Assembly: GCF_017565425.1 (NCBI RefSeq)
Contig: NZ_JAGEMK010000001.1
Location: 620,001-684,000, forward strand
Direction of reading: 5' to 3'
Origin: Actinotalea soli
GTDB taxonomy: Bacteria; Actinomycetota; Actinomycetes; Actinomycetales; Cellulomonadaceae
Length of the DNA: 64,000 nt
Each line of letters starts with the position of its first letter. Position 1 is the stretch's first letter. The notes under the pieces were generated by a model, which was not told the DNA's origin, made no database searches, and worked only from the letters and a program-made list of their open reading frames with translations. This document shows, piece after piece, positions 17,107 to 25,494 of this stretch. A program made the position numbers and the translations under genes.

Positions 17107-17826
17107 ATGGACAACTCTAGCGGAGTCGGCGTGCTGGACAAGGCCGCATCCGTCCTCAGCGCTCTCGAGGCCGGCCCTGCGACCCTCGCCCAGCTGGTCG
17201 CCGCCACCCATCTTGCCCGACCGACCGCCCATCGCCTCGCCGTGGCGCTCGAGCACCACCGGCTCGTCGCGCGGGACATGCAGGGTCGGTTCGTGCTCGG
17301 GCCGCGGCTCTCCGAGCTCAGCACCGCAGCCGGCGAGGACCGCCTCCTCGCGGCGGCCACCCCCGTCCTGACCGCCCTGCGCGACCACTGCGGCGAGAGC
17401 GCCCAGCTCTACCGCCGCCAGGGAGACCAGCGCATCTGCGTCGCGGCCGCCGAGCGCCCGATCGGCCTGCGCGACTCGATCCCGGTCGGCGCGACCTTGA
17501 CCATGCAGGCCGGCTCGGCCGCGCAGATCCTCCTCGCCTGGGAGGAGCCCGACCGCCTCCACCGCGGGCTCCAGGGCGCCAAGTTCACCGCAACGATCCT
17601 CTCGGGCGTCCGGCGTCGAGGCTGGGCGCAGTCCGTCTCCGAGCGCGAGGCGGGGGTCGCCTCGGTCTCAGCCCCGGTGCGAGGCCCCTCAGGTCGGGTC
17701 GTCGCCGCCGTGTCCATCTCGGGTCCGGTCGAGCGCCTGAGCCGTCAGCCCGGGCGCCTGCACGCCGGGTCGGTGGTCGCGGCCGCGAACCGCCTCACCG
17801 AGGTGCTGCGCCGCACCGGCGAGTAG
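17107..17826 (+). CDS. IclR-family regulator of leucine synthesis (LtbR/NdgR type)
   Basis: The 239-residue protein has an N-terminal winged helix-turn-helix (about 10-65, with [23 protein letters not shown]) and a C-terminal IclR effector domain (about 75-235). Divergent placement against leuCD is the hallmark of LtbR/NdgR/AreB regulators. These repress leuCD and in some species also affect leuB and other amino-acid genes. The ATG at 17107 has a CAATAT hexamer six bases upstream and no ribosome binding site. A terminator follows at once. Confidence 0.9.
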   Translation: MDNSSGVGVLDKAASVLSALEAGPATLAQLVAATHLARPTAHRLAVALEHHRLVARDMQGRFVLGPRLSELSTAAGEDRLLAAATPVLTALRDHCGESAQLYRRQGDQRICVAAAERPIGLRDSIPVGATLTMQAGSAAQILLAWEEPDRLHRGLQGAKFTATILSGVRRRGWAQSVSEREAGVASVSAPVRGPSGRVVAAVSISGPVERLSRQPGRLHAGSVVAAANRLTEVLRRTGE

Positions 17827-17837
17827 CGGAGAACGAC

Positions 17838-17870
17838 GAAGGCCCGGTCACCAGTGGTGACCGGGCCTTC
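17838..17870 (+). terminator. intrinsic terminator after the IclR gene
   Basis: A perfect 15-base inverted repeat (GAAGGCCCGGTCACC / GGTGACCGGGCCTTC) has a three-base loop. It lies 11 bases after the stop codon and just before the 3' end of tRNA-Glu, so it may act in both directions. Confidence 0.88.
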
Positions 17871-17875
17871 TGCTG

Positions 17876-17948
17876 TACCCCCAAGGGGATTCGAACCCCT
17901 GTTACCGCCGTGAGAGGGCGGCGTCCTAGGCCTCTAGACGATGGGGGC
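17876..17948 (-). tRNA. tRNA-Glu (CUC)
   Basis: The minus strand reads as a 73-base cloverleaf. The acceptor stem GCCCCCA pairs with TGGGGGT (G-U at the end), and the D arm has GTCTAGAGGCCTAGGAC. The anticodon loop contains CTC, and the T arm is AGGGG-TTCGAAT-CCCCT. The discriminator base is A and no CCA is encoded. It lies close to tRNA-Gln on the same strand. Confidence 0.95.
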
Positions 17949-18049
17949 CTAGACGATCTCTCCCCGGGGGGATCGACCGCGAGAACTCTACAACATGCTC
18001 AGCGCGCCGATGACCACCGATCCGCGAGCGGAGCGGCCGACGACGTGCG
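17949..18049. other. spacer between the two tRNA genes
   Basis: No open frame or convincing structure was seen here apart from a run of Gs near 17965-17970. Both tRNAs are read from the minus strand and may be cotranscribed. Confidence 0.4.
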
Positions 18050-18121
18050 CTGGGGTACCAGGACTCGAACCTAGACTAAGTGAACCAGAATCACTCGTGC
18101 TGCCAATTACACCATACCCCA
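18050..18121 (-). tRNA. tRNA-Gln (CUG)
   Basis: The minus strand folds as a 72-base tRNA. The acceptor TGGGGTA pairs with TACCCCA, the D arm holds TGGTGTAATTGGCAGCA, the anticodon loop is TTCTGGT with anticodon CTG, and the T arm contains GGTTCGAGTCC. The discriminator is G and no CCA is encoded. A TTATAC at 18132-18127 is a plausible -10. Confidence 0.95.
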
Positions 18122-18299
18122 TGGGGGTATAACCCCCGATCAGTGGGCCTCGTCGAGGCCTTGTGACCGGATGTCGTACCGGCGGGGAACTCTACCTGAG
18201 CAGAGCAGGTGCGCCAAACCCGCCGACGCGGCAGCGTGCCCGGACCCTGCCGCCGGCCCGGCGTGGTGCCTGTCCGCATGCTCGTGGGACCATGGCGAG

Positions 18300-19043
18300 G
18301 TGACCATCGACACACCCTCGCGCGACCGCGCGGCCTCCTTCGACCTGGGCGTCGCCGCCTACGGTCAGGCCCGCCCCGGCTATCCCGACGACGCCGCACG
18401 CTGGCTCGTCCCGGGCGCCGGCTGTCGCGTCGTCGACCTGGCCGCCGGGACGGGCAAGCTCACGTCGCGCCTCATCGCCCTGGGCCACACGGTGACCGCG
18501 GTCGAGCCCTCGCACGGCATGCGCGCCGAGCTCGAGCGCACGGTCCCGGGGGTCTGGACCCTGGCGGGCACCGCCGAGGCGATCCCGGTGCCCGACTCCT
18601 CGGTCGACGCCGTCGTGGTCGCGCAGGCCTGGCACTGGTTCTCCCCCCGGCACACCGTCCCCGAGGTCGCGCGTGTGCTGCGCCCCGGCGGCCACCTCAG
18701 CGTGGTGTGGAACGTGCGGGACCACCGGGTCGACTGGGTCGACCAGTTCACGCGGATCATCCACGAGGGCGACACGCTCGCCCCCTCGCACCGCGAGCCC
18801 GTGCTCGACGAGCAGTTCGCGCCGATCGAGCACGCCCGGTTCCCCTGGACCCACCGCCTCCGACCCGCGGACCTTCGCACCCTCGCCGCCTCCCGGAGCC
18901 ACACCCTCACCCTCCCGACCGCGGAGAGGGAGGCGCTGCTCACCGCGGTCGACGAGCTCGCACGCACCCATCCCGACCTCGCCGGTCGCGATCACGTCGA
19001 CCTGCCCTACCGGGCGACCTGCTGGCGCGCCCGCCTGCGGTGA
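18300..19043 (+). CDS. class I SAM-dependent methyltransferase
   Basis: The 247-residue protein begins with a SAM-binding Rossmann fold: motif I is VVDLAAGTGKLTSRL (about 40-55), followed by VEPSHGMRAEL and the motif IV region AQAWHWF. It resembles the Methyltransf_11 group, whose substrates vary, so none is assigned. The GTG at 18300 follows GACCAT with a six-base spacer, a weak match to the leaderless pattern. The stop overlaps the next gene's GTG (GTGA). Confidence 0.87.
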   Translation: MTIDTPSRDRAASFDLGVAAYGQARPGYPDDAARWLVPGAGCRVVDLAAGTGKLTSRLIALGHTVTAVEPSHGMRAELERTVPGVWTLAGTAEAIPVPDSSVDAVVVAQAWHWFSPRHTVPEVARVLRPGGHLSVVWNVRDHRVDWVDQFTRIIHEGDTLAPSHREPVLDEQFAPIEHARFPWTHRLRPADLRTLAASRSHTLTLPTAEREALLTAVDELARTHPDLAGRDHVDLPYRATCWRARLR

Positions 19044-19786
19044 GCGGCGCGGGAGGGCGGGCAGCGGCAGCAGCGACAGCGGCGGCAGGTCCGCACGAGG
19101 ACGCCGCGCGGCTGGTGGACGCGGTCGGCTGGCTCGCCGACCACCTCCTCGAGGTGCCCGAGGCCGACTGGGACCTTCCTGCTGCGGGCCTCGAGTGGAC
19201 CTGTCGCCGAACCGTCGAGCACCTGTGCGACGACCTCCTCGCGTACGCCCTGCAGCTGACGGGTGCACGAGCGAGCACCTGGGCGCGCGAGGACTACCTC
19301 CCCCTGACCTCCCCCACCGGCGGGGCCGACCTCGTCGCCGTGACCACCGAGGCGGGGACACCCGGCATCGTGGCGAGCCTGCGCACCCTCGGGCACCTGA
19401 TGGGTGACACCCTGGCCGCGACCGACGACGACGTGCGCGCCTACCACCCGTGGGGCGTGACCGACCGCACGGGGTACGCGGCCGTCGGCATCCTGGAGAC
19501 CCTCGTCCACGGCCACGACCTCCTGACAGGGCTCGGCACGCGCCCGGACCTGCCCGCGGGCCCCGCGGCGGCAGCCGTGCGACGACTCTTCCCCGACGCA
19601 CCGACCCAGGCCACCGCGACCGACCCCGGCCTCACGCTCCTGTGGTGCACCGGTCGGCTCCCCCTCGCGCTGCCCGGCATCACGACCCGCCCCCGGAGGG
19701 ACCACTGGCTCCCCCGGGCCCAGACCCCCTCGGACGTGGGCCTCGCGGGCCCCGTCAGAGCCCCAGGAGGGCCGGGAGCTCGCTGA
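19040..19786 (+). CDS. mycothiol-dependent maleylpyruvate isomerase-like (DinB-fold) protein
   Basis: The 248-residue protein has an N-terminal helical bundle of the MDMPI_N/DinB type (about 15-165), including WTCRRTVEHLCDDLLAYALQL with the His that binds metal in this fold, and VHGHDLL further on. A short C-terminal domain follows. Related actinobacterial proteins use mycothiol or are uncharacterised. It is coupled by a four-base overlap to the methyltransferase and its 3' end overlaps the convergent HAD gene by 32 bases. Confidence 0.65.
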   Translation: MSGAGGRAAAAATAAAGPHEDAARLVDAVGWLADHLLEVPEADWDLPAAGLEWTCRRTVEHLCDDLLAYALQLTGARASTWAREDYLPLTSPTGGADLVAVTTEAGTPGIVASLRTLGHLMGDTLAATDDDVRAYHPWGVTDRTGYAAVGILETLVHGHDLLTGLGTRPDLPAGPAAAAVRRLFPDAPTQATATDPGLTLLWCTGRLPLALPGITTRPRRDHWLPRAQTPSDVGLAGPVRAPGGPGAR

Positions 19787-20519
19787 GGGACCGGACGCCC
19801 TCGACCCCGGCGGCCCGAGCGGCCTGCACCTCGTCCTGGGAGATCGGGAGACGACGCGGCCCGGGGCGGTCCACCCACACCCCGAGCAGTCCGGCCCCGA
19901 CCGCCGCCCGGGCGTCGACGTCGAGCTCGTCCCCGACGTAGGCGGTGCGCGACGGCACGGTCCCCAGCCGGCGGCAGGCCTCGAGGAACACCGCCGGGTC
20001 GGGCTTGCCGACGCCGAGCGTGTCGACGCCCACGAGCATCGGTACCCTCGCGCCGAGGCCGACCCGCTCGAGCTTGCCGGTCTGGTACGCGACGTCGGCG
20101 TTCGACAACGCCCCGACAGAGATCCCGCCCGAGATCAGGGCGTCGACCGCTGCAGCCGCCTCGGCATGGGCCGTCCACGCCGAGGAGAAGCCCTTCTCGA
20201 AGACCTCGTCCCAGGCCCGGTACCTCGCCTCGTCGAGCACCGCACCGCCGAACTCGGCGTGCAGGGCGTTGGCGCGGGCCATGCGCTGCTCGCGGTAGCC
20301 GAGCTCACCACGGGTGTACCGCGCATAGTGCCCGTCGACGTCGGCCCGCCAGTGGGCGAGCACCTCGTCCCGGCGGCTCGCAGCCTGGGGCAGGTAGGTC
20401 GTGACGATCTCGGTGAGCGCCGCACCGAAGGCCCCCCGGGTGTCGACCAGGGTGTCGTCGATGTCGAACAGGACACCGTCGACCCGACGTCCGACCGGCA
20501 CGGACGACCCCACCGTCAC
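19755..20519 (-). CDS. HAD-family hydrolase
   Basis: The 254-residue protein has the HAD motifs: DIDDTLVDT (motif I, nucleophile Asp), ALSNAD (motif II region), VGKPDPAVF (motif III Lys), and [16 protein letters not shown] (motif IV acids). It is probably a small-molecule phosphatase with an alpha-helical cap; the substrate is unknown. The GTG start overlaps the gltX stop by four bases, so the two are translated together. Confidence 0.9.
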   Translation of the reverse strand: MTVGSSVPVGRRVDGVLFDIDDTLVDTRGAFGAALTEIVTTYLPQAASRRDEVLAHWRADVDGHYARYTRGELGYREQRMARANALHAEFGGAVLDEARYRAWDEVFEKGFSSAWTAHAEAAAAVDALISGGISVGALSNADVAYQTGKLERVGLGARVPMLVGVDTLGVGKPDPAVFLEACRRLGTVPSRTAYVGDELDVDARAAVGAGLLGVWVDRPGPRRLPISQDEVQAARAAGVEGVRSLSELPALLGL

Positions 20520-22051
20520 AGGCTGGCGCGCAGCGCAGCGATCCGCGCGAGGCTCGAGTCCCGGCCGAGGATCTCGAGGGACTCGAAGAGCGGCGGCGAG
20601 ACGCGGCGGCCCGAGACAGCCACCCGCAGGGGGGTGAAGGCCAGGCGCGGCTTGATGCCCAGGTCCTCGACCAGGGCCGCTGTGAGCGCCCCCTGGACGG
20701 CCTCGGTCGTGAACCCCTCGGCGGGGATCGCCGCCAGGGCGGCGGTCGCGGCGTCGAGCACGTCGGCGGCGCCGTCGCGGAGGGCCCCGCGGGCGTCCTC
20801 GGTGACCTCGAGGGCGTCGTCGGGCACCAGGAGGAAGCCGAGCATCGGGACGGCCTCGCCGAGCAGTGCGATGCGCTCCTGGACCAGCGGCGCGGCGGCT
20901 GCGAGGACCGCCTGCTCCTCGGGCCGGAGGGCGTCGTGCTCCCGGGCCGACACCAGCCCGGCGTCGTGCAGGTACGGCACGACGCGCCCACGGAAGTCCT
21001 CGGCGGCGAGCATCCGGACGTGGGTCCCGTTGATCGACTCGGCCTTCTTGACGTCGAAGCGCGCCGGGTTGGGGTTGACGTCCGCGACGTCGAAGGCCGC
21101 CACCATCTCCGCGACGGTGAAGATGTCGTTGTCGGGGGCGATCGACCACCCGAGCAGGGCCAGGTAGTTGAGCAGCCCCTCAGGGGTGAAGCCCCGCTCG
21201 CGGTGCAGGAAGAGGTTGGACTCCGGGTCGCGCTTCGAGAGCTTCTTGTTGCCCTCCCCCATGACGTAGGGCATGTGCCCGTACACGGGCTCGACGCTCG
21301 CGACGCCGAGGGCCACCAGGGCCCGGAAGAGGACGACCTGGCGCGGCGTCGACGAGAGCAGGTCCTCGCCGCGCAGCACGTGCGTGATGCCCATGAGCGC
21401 GTCGTCGACCGGGTTGGTCAGGGTGTAGAGCGGCTGCCCGTTGCCCCGCACGATGACGAAGTCCGGGACCGAGCCGCCCGCGAAGCTCAGCTCGCCGCGC
21501 ACCAGGTCGGTGAAGACGACGTCCTCCTCGGGCATGCGGATCCGCAGGACGGGCTCGCGGCCCTCGGCACGGAACGCCGCGCGCTGCTCCTCGGTGAGGT
21601 CCCGGTCGAACCCGTCGTAGCCCAGCTTGGGGTCCCGGCCGGCAGCGCGGTGGCGGGCCTCGACCTCCTCAGGGGTCGAGAAGGACTCGTAGGCGTAGCC
21701 CGCCTCGAGCAGCCGCCGGGCGACGTCGGCGTAGACATCCATCCGCTCGGACTGACGGTAGGGGGCGTGCGGCCCGCCGACCTCGACCCCCTCGTCCCAG
21801 TCGAGGCCGAGCCAGCGCAGGGCGTCCAGGAGCTGCTCGTAGCTCTCCTGGCTGTCCCGGGCGGCGTCGGTGTCCTCGATGCGGAAGACGAAGGTGCCCC
21901 CGGTGTGCCGCGCGTAGGCCCAGTTGAACAGGGCCGTGCGGATGAGCCCCACGTGGGGCGTGCCGGTGGGTGAGGGGCAGAAGCGGACCCGGACCTGGTC
22001 GCCCGAGGGCGCGGCGGTCGGGGCGGAGGGCGTGGCGAGGTTCTCAGACAT
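20516..22051 (-). CDS. gltX: glutamyl-tRNA synthetase
   Basis: The class I synthetase is 511 residues long. The HIGH-type motif is in [22 protein letters not shown] and the KMSKS-type motif is KLSKRD. Most actinobacteria lack GlnRS, so this enzyme would also charge tRNA-Gln with glutamate for later amidation by GatCAB; that is family knowledge, not seen here. tRNA-Glu and tRNA-Gln lie 2.4 kb away. A TAGGCT hexamer (22066-22061) is nine bases before the ATG, which lacks a ribosome binding site. Confidence 0.97.
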   Translation of the reverse strand: MSENLATPSAPTAAPSGDQVRVRFCPSPTGTPHVGLIRTALFNWAYARHTGGTFVFRIEDTDAARDSQESYEQLLDALRWLGLDWDEGVEVGGPHAPYRQSERMDVYADVARRLLEAGYAYESFSTPEEVEARHRAAGRDPKLGYDGFDRDLTEEQRAAFRAEGREPVLRIRMPEEDVVFTDLVRGELSFAGGSVPDFVIVRGNGQPLYTLTNPVDDALMGITHVLRGEDLLSSTPRQVVLFRALVALGVASVEPVYGHMPYVMGEGNKKLSKRDPESNLFLHRERGFTPEGLLNYLALLGWSIAPDNDIFTVAEMVAAFDVADVNPNPARFDVKKAESINGTHVRMLAAEDFRGRVVPYLHDAGLVSAREHDALRPEEQAVLAAAAPLVQERIALLGEAVPMLGFLLVPDDALEVTEDARGALRDGAADVLDAATAALAAIPAEGFTTEAVQGALTAALVEDLGIKPRLAFTPLRVAVSGRRVSPPLFESLEILGRDSSLARIAALRASL

Positions 22052-22118
22052 GGTGCGTCCAGCCTATCGGCGCGCGCCCGCCACACCCTCGCGACCCGGA
22101 CCGTCGCGGATCCTCCGG

Positions 22119-22901
22119 TCAGTCGCGGCGCAGCACCGGGTTGCGGAGCACGCCGATGCCCTCGACCTCGCACTCGACGACGTCCCCGTGGACCACGGGC
22201 CCGACGCCGGCCGGGGTGCCGGTGAGGATGACGTCACCCGGCAGGAGCGTGAACGCCTGCGAGATGTAGGAGATGAGGAACGGCACGTCGAAGACGAGGT
22301 CAGCGGTGCGGCCGTCCTGCTTGGTCTCACCGTTGACCCGCGCGAGCACGGCGAGGTCGTCCACGTCGAGCCCGGGAACCACCCACGGGCCGAGCGGGCA
22401 GGACCCGTCGAACCCCTTGGCACGGCTCCACTGGTCGTCCGAGCGCTGGATGTCGCGCGCGGTGACGTCGTTCGCGACCGTGAACCCGAAGACGTGCTCG
22501 AGGGCGCGGTCCGGGGTGACCTCCTTGGTCACCTTGCCGATGACGACCGCGAGCTCGGCCTCGTGGTGCACGTCCGCGGACCACGAGGGCAGCACGATCG
22601 GGTCGTCCGGGCCGATCACGCTCGTGTTGGGCTTGAAGAAGAGCAACGGGCTGACGGGCAGCTCGTTGCCCATCTCGGCCGCGTGGTCGGCGTAGTTCCG
22701 GCCGACGCCCACGATCTTCGACCGGGGGATGACCGGGGACAGGAACCGCACGTCGTCGGTGACGGGGATCCGCTCCCCGGTGGGCTGGACGGGCATGTAG
22801 ATCGGGTCGCCGCTGATGACGACGAGCTCCTCGGCCCCGGGCTCGCCGTCGACGAGGGCGAAGCGGGGGTCTCCTCCGGTGGTGAACCTGGCGATGCGCA
22901 T
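22119..22901 (-). CDS. fumarylacetoacetate hydrolase-family protein
   Basis: The 260-residue FAH-fold enzyme has the metal-binding acids in HHEAELAVVIGK and ANDVTARDIQ, plus KIVGVGRNYADHAAEM and ILTGTPAGVG signatures. Members act as acylpyruvate hydrolases, oxaloacetate decarboxylases or 2-hydroxyhepta-2,4-diene-1,7-dioate isomerases. No catabolic cluster is nearby, so a housekeeping acylpyruvase or oxaloacetate role is likelier. The ATG at 22901 has TACGCT six bases upstream. Confidence 0.9.
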   Translation of the reverse strand: MRIARFTTGGDPRFALVDGEPGAEELVVISGDPIYMPVQPTGERIPVTDDVRFLSPVIPRSKIVGVGRNYADHAAEMGNELPVSPLLFFKPNTSVIGPDDPIVLPSWSADVHHEAELAVVIGKVTKEVTPDRALEHVFGFTVANDVTARDIQRSDDQWSRAKGFDGSCPLGPWVVPGLDVDDLAVLARVNGETKQDGRTADLVFDVPFLISYISQAFTLLPGDVILTGTPAGVGPVVHGDVVECEVEGIGVLRNPVLRRD

Positions 22902-22907
22902 CTGCGC

Positions 22908-22957
22908 AGCGTAGCCGGGGCGCCGGTCCGTGCCGCGGGAGGTGGCCGACGTAGGCT
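22908..22957. promoter_or_regulatory. divergent leaderless promoters (FAH / membrane acyltransferase)
   Basis: On the minus strand TACGCT (22913-22908) is six bases before the ATG of the FAH gene. On the plus strand TAGGCT (22952-22957) is six bases before the GTG at 22964. Neither start has a ribosome binding site. Confidence 0.5.
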
Positions 22958-22963
22958 GCGCGG

Positions 22964-24097
22964 GTGCAGCGTGTGGTGGGAGCCGACGTGGCCCGGGGCC
23001 TGGCCGTCCTGGGGATGTTCGCCGCGCACGTGGGCGACGAGGACGAGCGGTTCTGGACGGCGACCGGCTGGCTGCAGGTGGTCGACGGACGTTCGGCGGC
23101 GACCTTCGCGCTGCTCGCCGGCCTCTCGGCCGCCCTCCTCAGCGGAGGGCCGGTGCCCGCCGAGGGCGCCCGACGACGCCACGCCCGGGTCCGGATCCTC
23201 GTGCGCGCCCTGATGCTCATCCCCCTGGGGGCGCTGCTGATCGCTCTGGGCACGCCGGTCGCGGTCATCCTGCCGGGCTACGCCGTGATGTTCGCCCTCA
23301 TGATCCCGGTCCTGGGGTGGCGCCCTCCCTCGTTGCTGCTGCTCGCCGCCGTGCCGACCCTGGTCGGGCCGCTCGTGGTCGAGGCGGTGCGCGAGGCCCG
23401 GCGCGGGGACCCCTTCGCCGCAGGGCTGCCCCAACCGGTGGACGTCGTCGTGGGTGAGTACTACCCGGCGGCCGTCTGGACCGCGTACCTCCTCGTCGGT
23501 CTGGCCCTGGGACGCCTCGACCTGACCGACCGTGCCCTGCCGCGGCGCCTGGCCCTGGTGGGCGCCGCCCTGGCCGCGGTGGGTCACGGCACCTCGGCCG
23601 TCGCCCTGCGGGTGCTCGACCCGGAGCAGCGGACCCTGCGGGCCCTGCTGACCAGCGAGCCGCACGCCGACACCACCCCCGAGGTGGTCGGGAACCTCGG
23701 AGCCGTGCTGCTGGTCCTCGCGGCGAGCCTGCTCGCGGCACGGTACGCCCCGCGACTGGTGACGCCCGTGGCCGCGACGGGTGCGCTGGCCCTGACCGCG
23801 TACACAGGGCACATCATGGTGATCGCCGTGCTCGGCGACGAGGTGGTCCGTGAGCCCAGCAACCTGGTGCTGGCGGCCTTCGTGCTGGCGGCCCTCGGCC
23901 TGACGACGCTGTGGCGGCTCGCCCTCGGGCGTGGGCCGCTCGAGAACCTGCTCTCGCTCGCCTCGACCTGGACGGCCGACACCCTGGTCCCCACCGGTCG
24001 GCGCGGGGCGCCCGGCGCGGGCCCAGCCACCGCGGATGCGCGCAGGGAGGACCAGGCGCTCAGGCCCGGGCCAGGACCTGGCCGTGCAGCACCGTGA
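22964..24097 (+). CDS. HGSNAT/DUF1624-like multipass membrane protein
   Basis: The 377-residue protein has about ten hydrophobic segments. It starts RVVGADVARGLAVLGMFAAHVGD, the signature of the heparan-glucosaminide acetyltransferase-like (DUF1624/DUF418) group, whose His lies in the first loop. Such proteins are thought to move acyl groups across the membrane; the substrate is unknown here. It starts leaderless at a GTG, and its 3' end overlaps the convergent methyltransferase by 38 bases. Confidence 0.78.
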   Translation: MQRVVGADVARGLAVLGMFAAHVGDEDERFWTATGWLQVVDGRSAATFALLAGLSAALLSGGPVPAEGARRRHARVRILVRALMLIPLGALLIALGTPVAVILPGYAVMFALMIPVLGWRPPSLLLLAAVPTLVGPLVVEAVREARRGDPFAAGLPQPVDVVVGEYYPAAVWTAYLLVGLALGRLDLTDRALPRRLALVGAALAAVGHGTSAVALRVLDPEQRTLRALLTSEPHADTTPEVVGNLGAVLLVLAASLLAARYAPRLVTPVAATGALALTAYTGHIMVIAVLGDEVVREPSNLVLAAFVLAALGLTTLWRLALGRGPLENLLSLASTWTADTLVPTGRRGAPGAGPATADARREDQALRPGPGPGRAAP

Positions 24098-24872
24098 ACC
24101 AGCCGTCCTCGGCGGTGCCCCACTGGCGCCACGCCTCGGCCAGGGCCTCGAGGGCGACGTCGTCGGCCAGACCGTGCTCGACCGCCTGGCGGGCGAAGTC
24201 CGAGACGGTGACGCGCTCGGCCCACAGCCCTGACCACCACCGGCGGTCCTCGGCCGTCGCGTAGCACCAGACGTCGGCCCCCGGCGTGATGCCTTCGGGG
24301 TCGAACCCCGCCTCGCGGACCCAGGCGAGCAGCCGTCGGCCCGCGTCGGCCTCGGCCCGGTTGGCGGTGGTGACCTCGTGGTAGAGCTCGCGCCACTCGT
24401 CCAGGCCGGCGGACTCCGGGTACCAGGTCATCGCGGCGTAGTCGGCGTCGCGGACCGCGACCACTCCCCCGGGCCGGGCCACCCGGCGCATCTCGCGCAG
24501 GGCACCGACCGGGTCGCTCAGGTGCTGGAGCACCTGATGGGCGTGCACGACGTCGAAGCTGTCGTCGGGGAAGGGCAGGTCCATCGCGTCACCGTGCTCG
24601 AAGGTGAGGTTCGTGGCGCCGGCCTCGCGGGCTGCCGCGCGGGCGACGTCGAGCACGGCCTCCGAGGCGTCCACGCCGACGACGACGCCCGGGGCGACCC
24701 GGGTCGCGAGGTCTGCGGTCACCGTGCCGGGGCCGCACCCCACGTCGAGGAGGCTGAGCCCTGGGCTCAGGGCGGGCAGCAGGTAGGCAGCCGAGTTCTC
24801 GGCGGTGCGCCGGCGGTGGGCGCGGAGCACGCTCTCGTGGTGCCCGTGGGTGTAGACGTCCTGGATGGTCAC
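24060..24872 (-). CDS. class I SAM-dependent methyltransferase (UbiE-like)
   Basis: The 270-residue protein has motif I LLDVGCGPGTVTADLA, GVDASEAVLDVARA, the FDVVHAHQVLQHLSDP region, and LREMRRVARPGG. This is the Methyltransf_11/UbiE-like layout with a C-terminal cap of unknown specificity. The GTG at 24872 is six bases after CTTACT, and TTGATA lies 17 bases further up. The start has no ribosome binding site. Confidence 0.88.
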   Translation of the reverse strand: MTIQDVYTHGHHESVLRAHRRRTAENSAAYLLPALSPGLSLLDVGCGPGTVTADLATRVAPGVVVGVDASEAVLDVARAAAREAGATNLTFEHGDAMDLPFPDDSFDVVHAHQVLQHLSDPVGALREMRRVARPGGVVAVRDADYAAMTWYPESAGLDEWRELYHEVTTANRAEADAGRRLLAWVREAGFDPEGITPGADVWCYATAEDRRWWSGLWAERVTVSDFARQAVEHGLADDVALEALAEAWRQWGTAEDGWFTVLHGQVLARA

Positions 24873-24878
24873 CAGCCC

Positions 24879-24907
24879 AGTAAGGCGTACCTGGCCCCGC
24901 GTATCAA
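24879..24907 (-). promoter_or_regulatory. promoter of the UbiE-like methyltransferase gene
   Basis: The minus strand has -35 TTGATA (24907-24902), a 17-base spacer and -10 CTTACT (24884-24879), then six bases and the GTG start. The stretch is unusually A+T-rich for this region. Confidence 0.5.
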
Positions 24908-24967
24908 GCAACAAGACACTCGGTCTCAGCCTTCGGGCACAGGGACCGGCCCACCCCCGCCCGGACC

Positions 24968-25441
24968 TCAGGCCTGCCGAGCCCCCCGCGCGACCTCGAC
25001 CCCGCGGTTGGCGAGCTCGTCCGCCCGCTCGTTCCCCGGGTCCCCCGAGTGCCCCTTGACCCACACCCAGGTGACGTCGTGGCGTTCGACCTCAGCCTCG
25101 AGGGCCTGCCACAGCTCCTTGTTCTTGACGGGCTTCTTGTCCCCGGTGCGCCAGCCGTTGCGCTTCCAGCCCGCGAGCCAGGTGCTCATGCCCTTCATGA
25201 CGTAGGTCGAGTCGACGTGAAGGGTGACCGCGCAGGGCCGGGTGAGGGCACGCAGGCCCTCGATCACGGCGGTGAGCTCCATGCGGTTGTTGGTGGTGAG
25301 CAGCTCGCCGCCGAAGAGCTCGCGCTCGTGCCCCTCGGTGCGCATCCAGGCACCCCAGCCCCCGGGTCCCGGGTTGCCCTTGCAGGCACCATCGGTCCAC
25401 ATCTCGACGACGGTCATGTCTGGTGCGATCGGGTCTGCCAC
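24968..25441 (-). CDS. rnhA: ribonuclease HI
   Basis: RNase HI cuts RNA in RNA-DNA hybrids. With the GTG start at 25441 the protein has 157 residues. The catalytic acids are D17 ([15 protein letters not shown]), E55 ([10 protein letters not shown]), D77 (HVDSTYV) and D141 (NERADELA), with H131 in the VKGHSG loop. I chose 25441 because TAAGGT lies seven bases upstream; the longer GTG at 25450 would overlap that hexamer. It diverges from dinB across an SOS box. Confidence 0.94.
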   Translation of the reverse strand: MADPIAPDMTVVEMWTDGACKGNPGPGGWGAWMRTEGHERELFGGELLTTNNRMELTAVIEGLRALTRPCAVTLHVDSTYVMKGMSTWLAGWKRNGWRTGDKKPVKNKELWQALEAEVERHDVTWVWVKGHSGDPGNERADELANRGVEVARGARQA

Positions 25442-25448
25442 GCGGCAC

Positions 25449-25454
25449 ACCTTA
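25449..25454 (-). promoter_or_regulatory. -10 element of rnhA
   Basis: TAAGGT on the minus strand lies seven bases before the rnhA GTG. Its -35 region would fall inside the SOS box, so LexA could also affect rnhA. Confidence 0.45.
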
Positions 25455-25464
25455 GCGCCACCCG

Positions 25465-25482
25465 GTCGAACACCTGTTCGAC
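25465..25482. promoter_or_regulatory. LexA (SOS) box upstream of dinB
   Basis: GTCGAACA-CC-TGTTCGAC is a perfect 18-base dyad. Its core TCGAAC-N4-GTTCGA (25466-25481) is the actinobacterial LexA consensus. It abuts the dinB -10 (TATGCT, 25483-25488), so LexA would block that promoter directly. The ATG follows six bases later. Confidence 0.85.
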
Positions 25483-25488
25483 TATGCT
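25483..25488 (+). promoter_or_regulatory. -10 element of leaderless dinB promoter
   Basis: TATGCT is six bases before the dinB ATG and directly adjoins the LexA dyad. There is no ribosome binding site. Confidence 0.5.
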
Positions 25489-25494
25489 CGTGTC

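Noticed and set aside
18123-18137. GGGGGT/ACCCCC hairpin next to tRNA-Gln considered as a terminator
   Set aside because: It lies upstream of the tRNA as transcribed and overlaps the TTATAC -10. The structure is probably coincidental.
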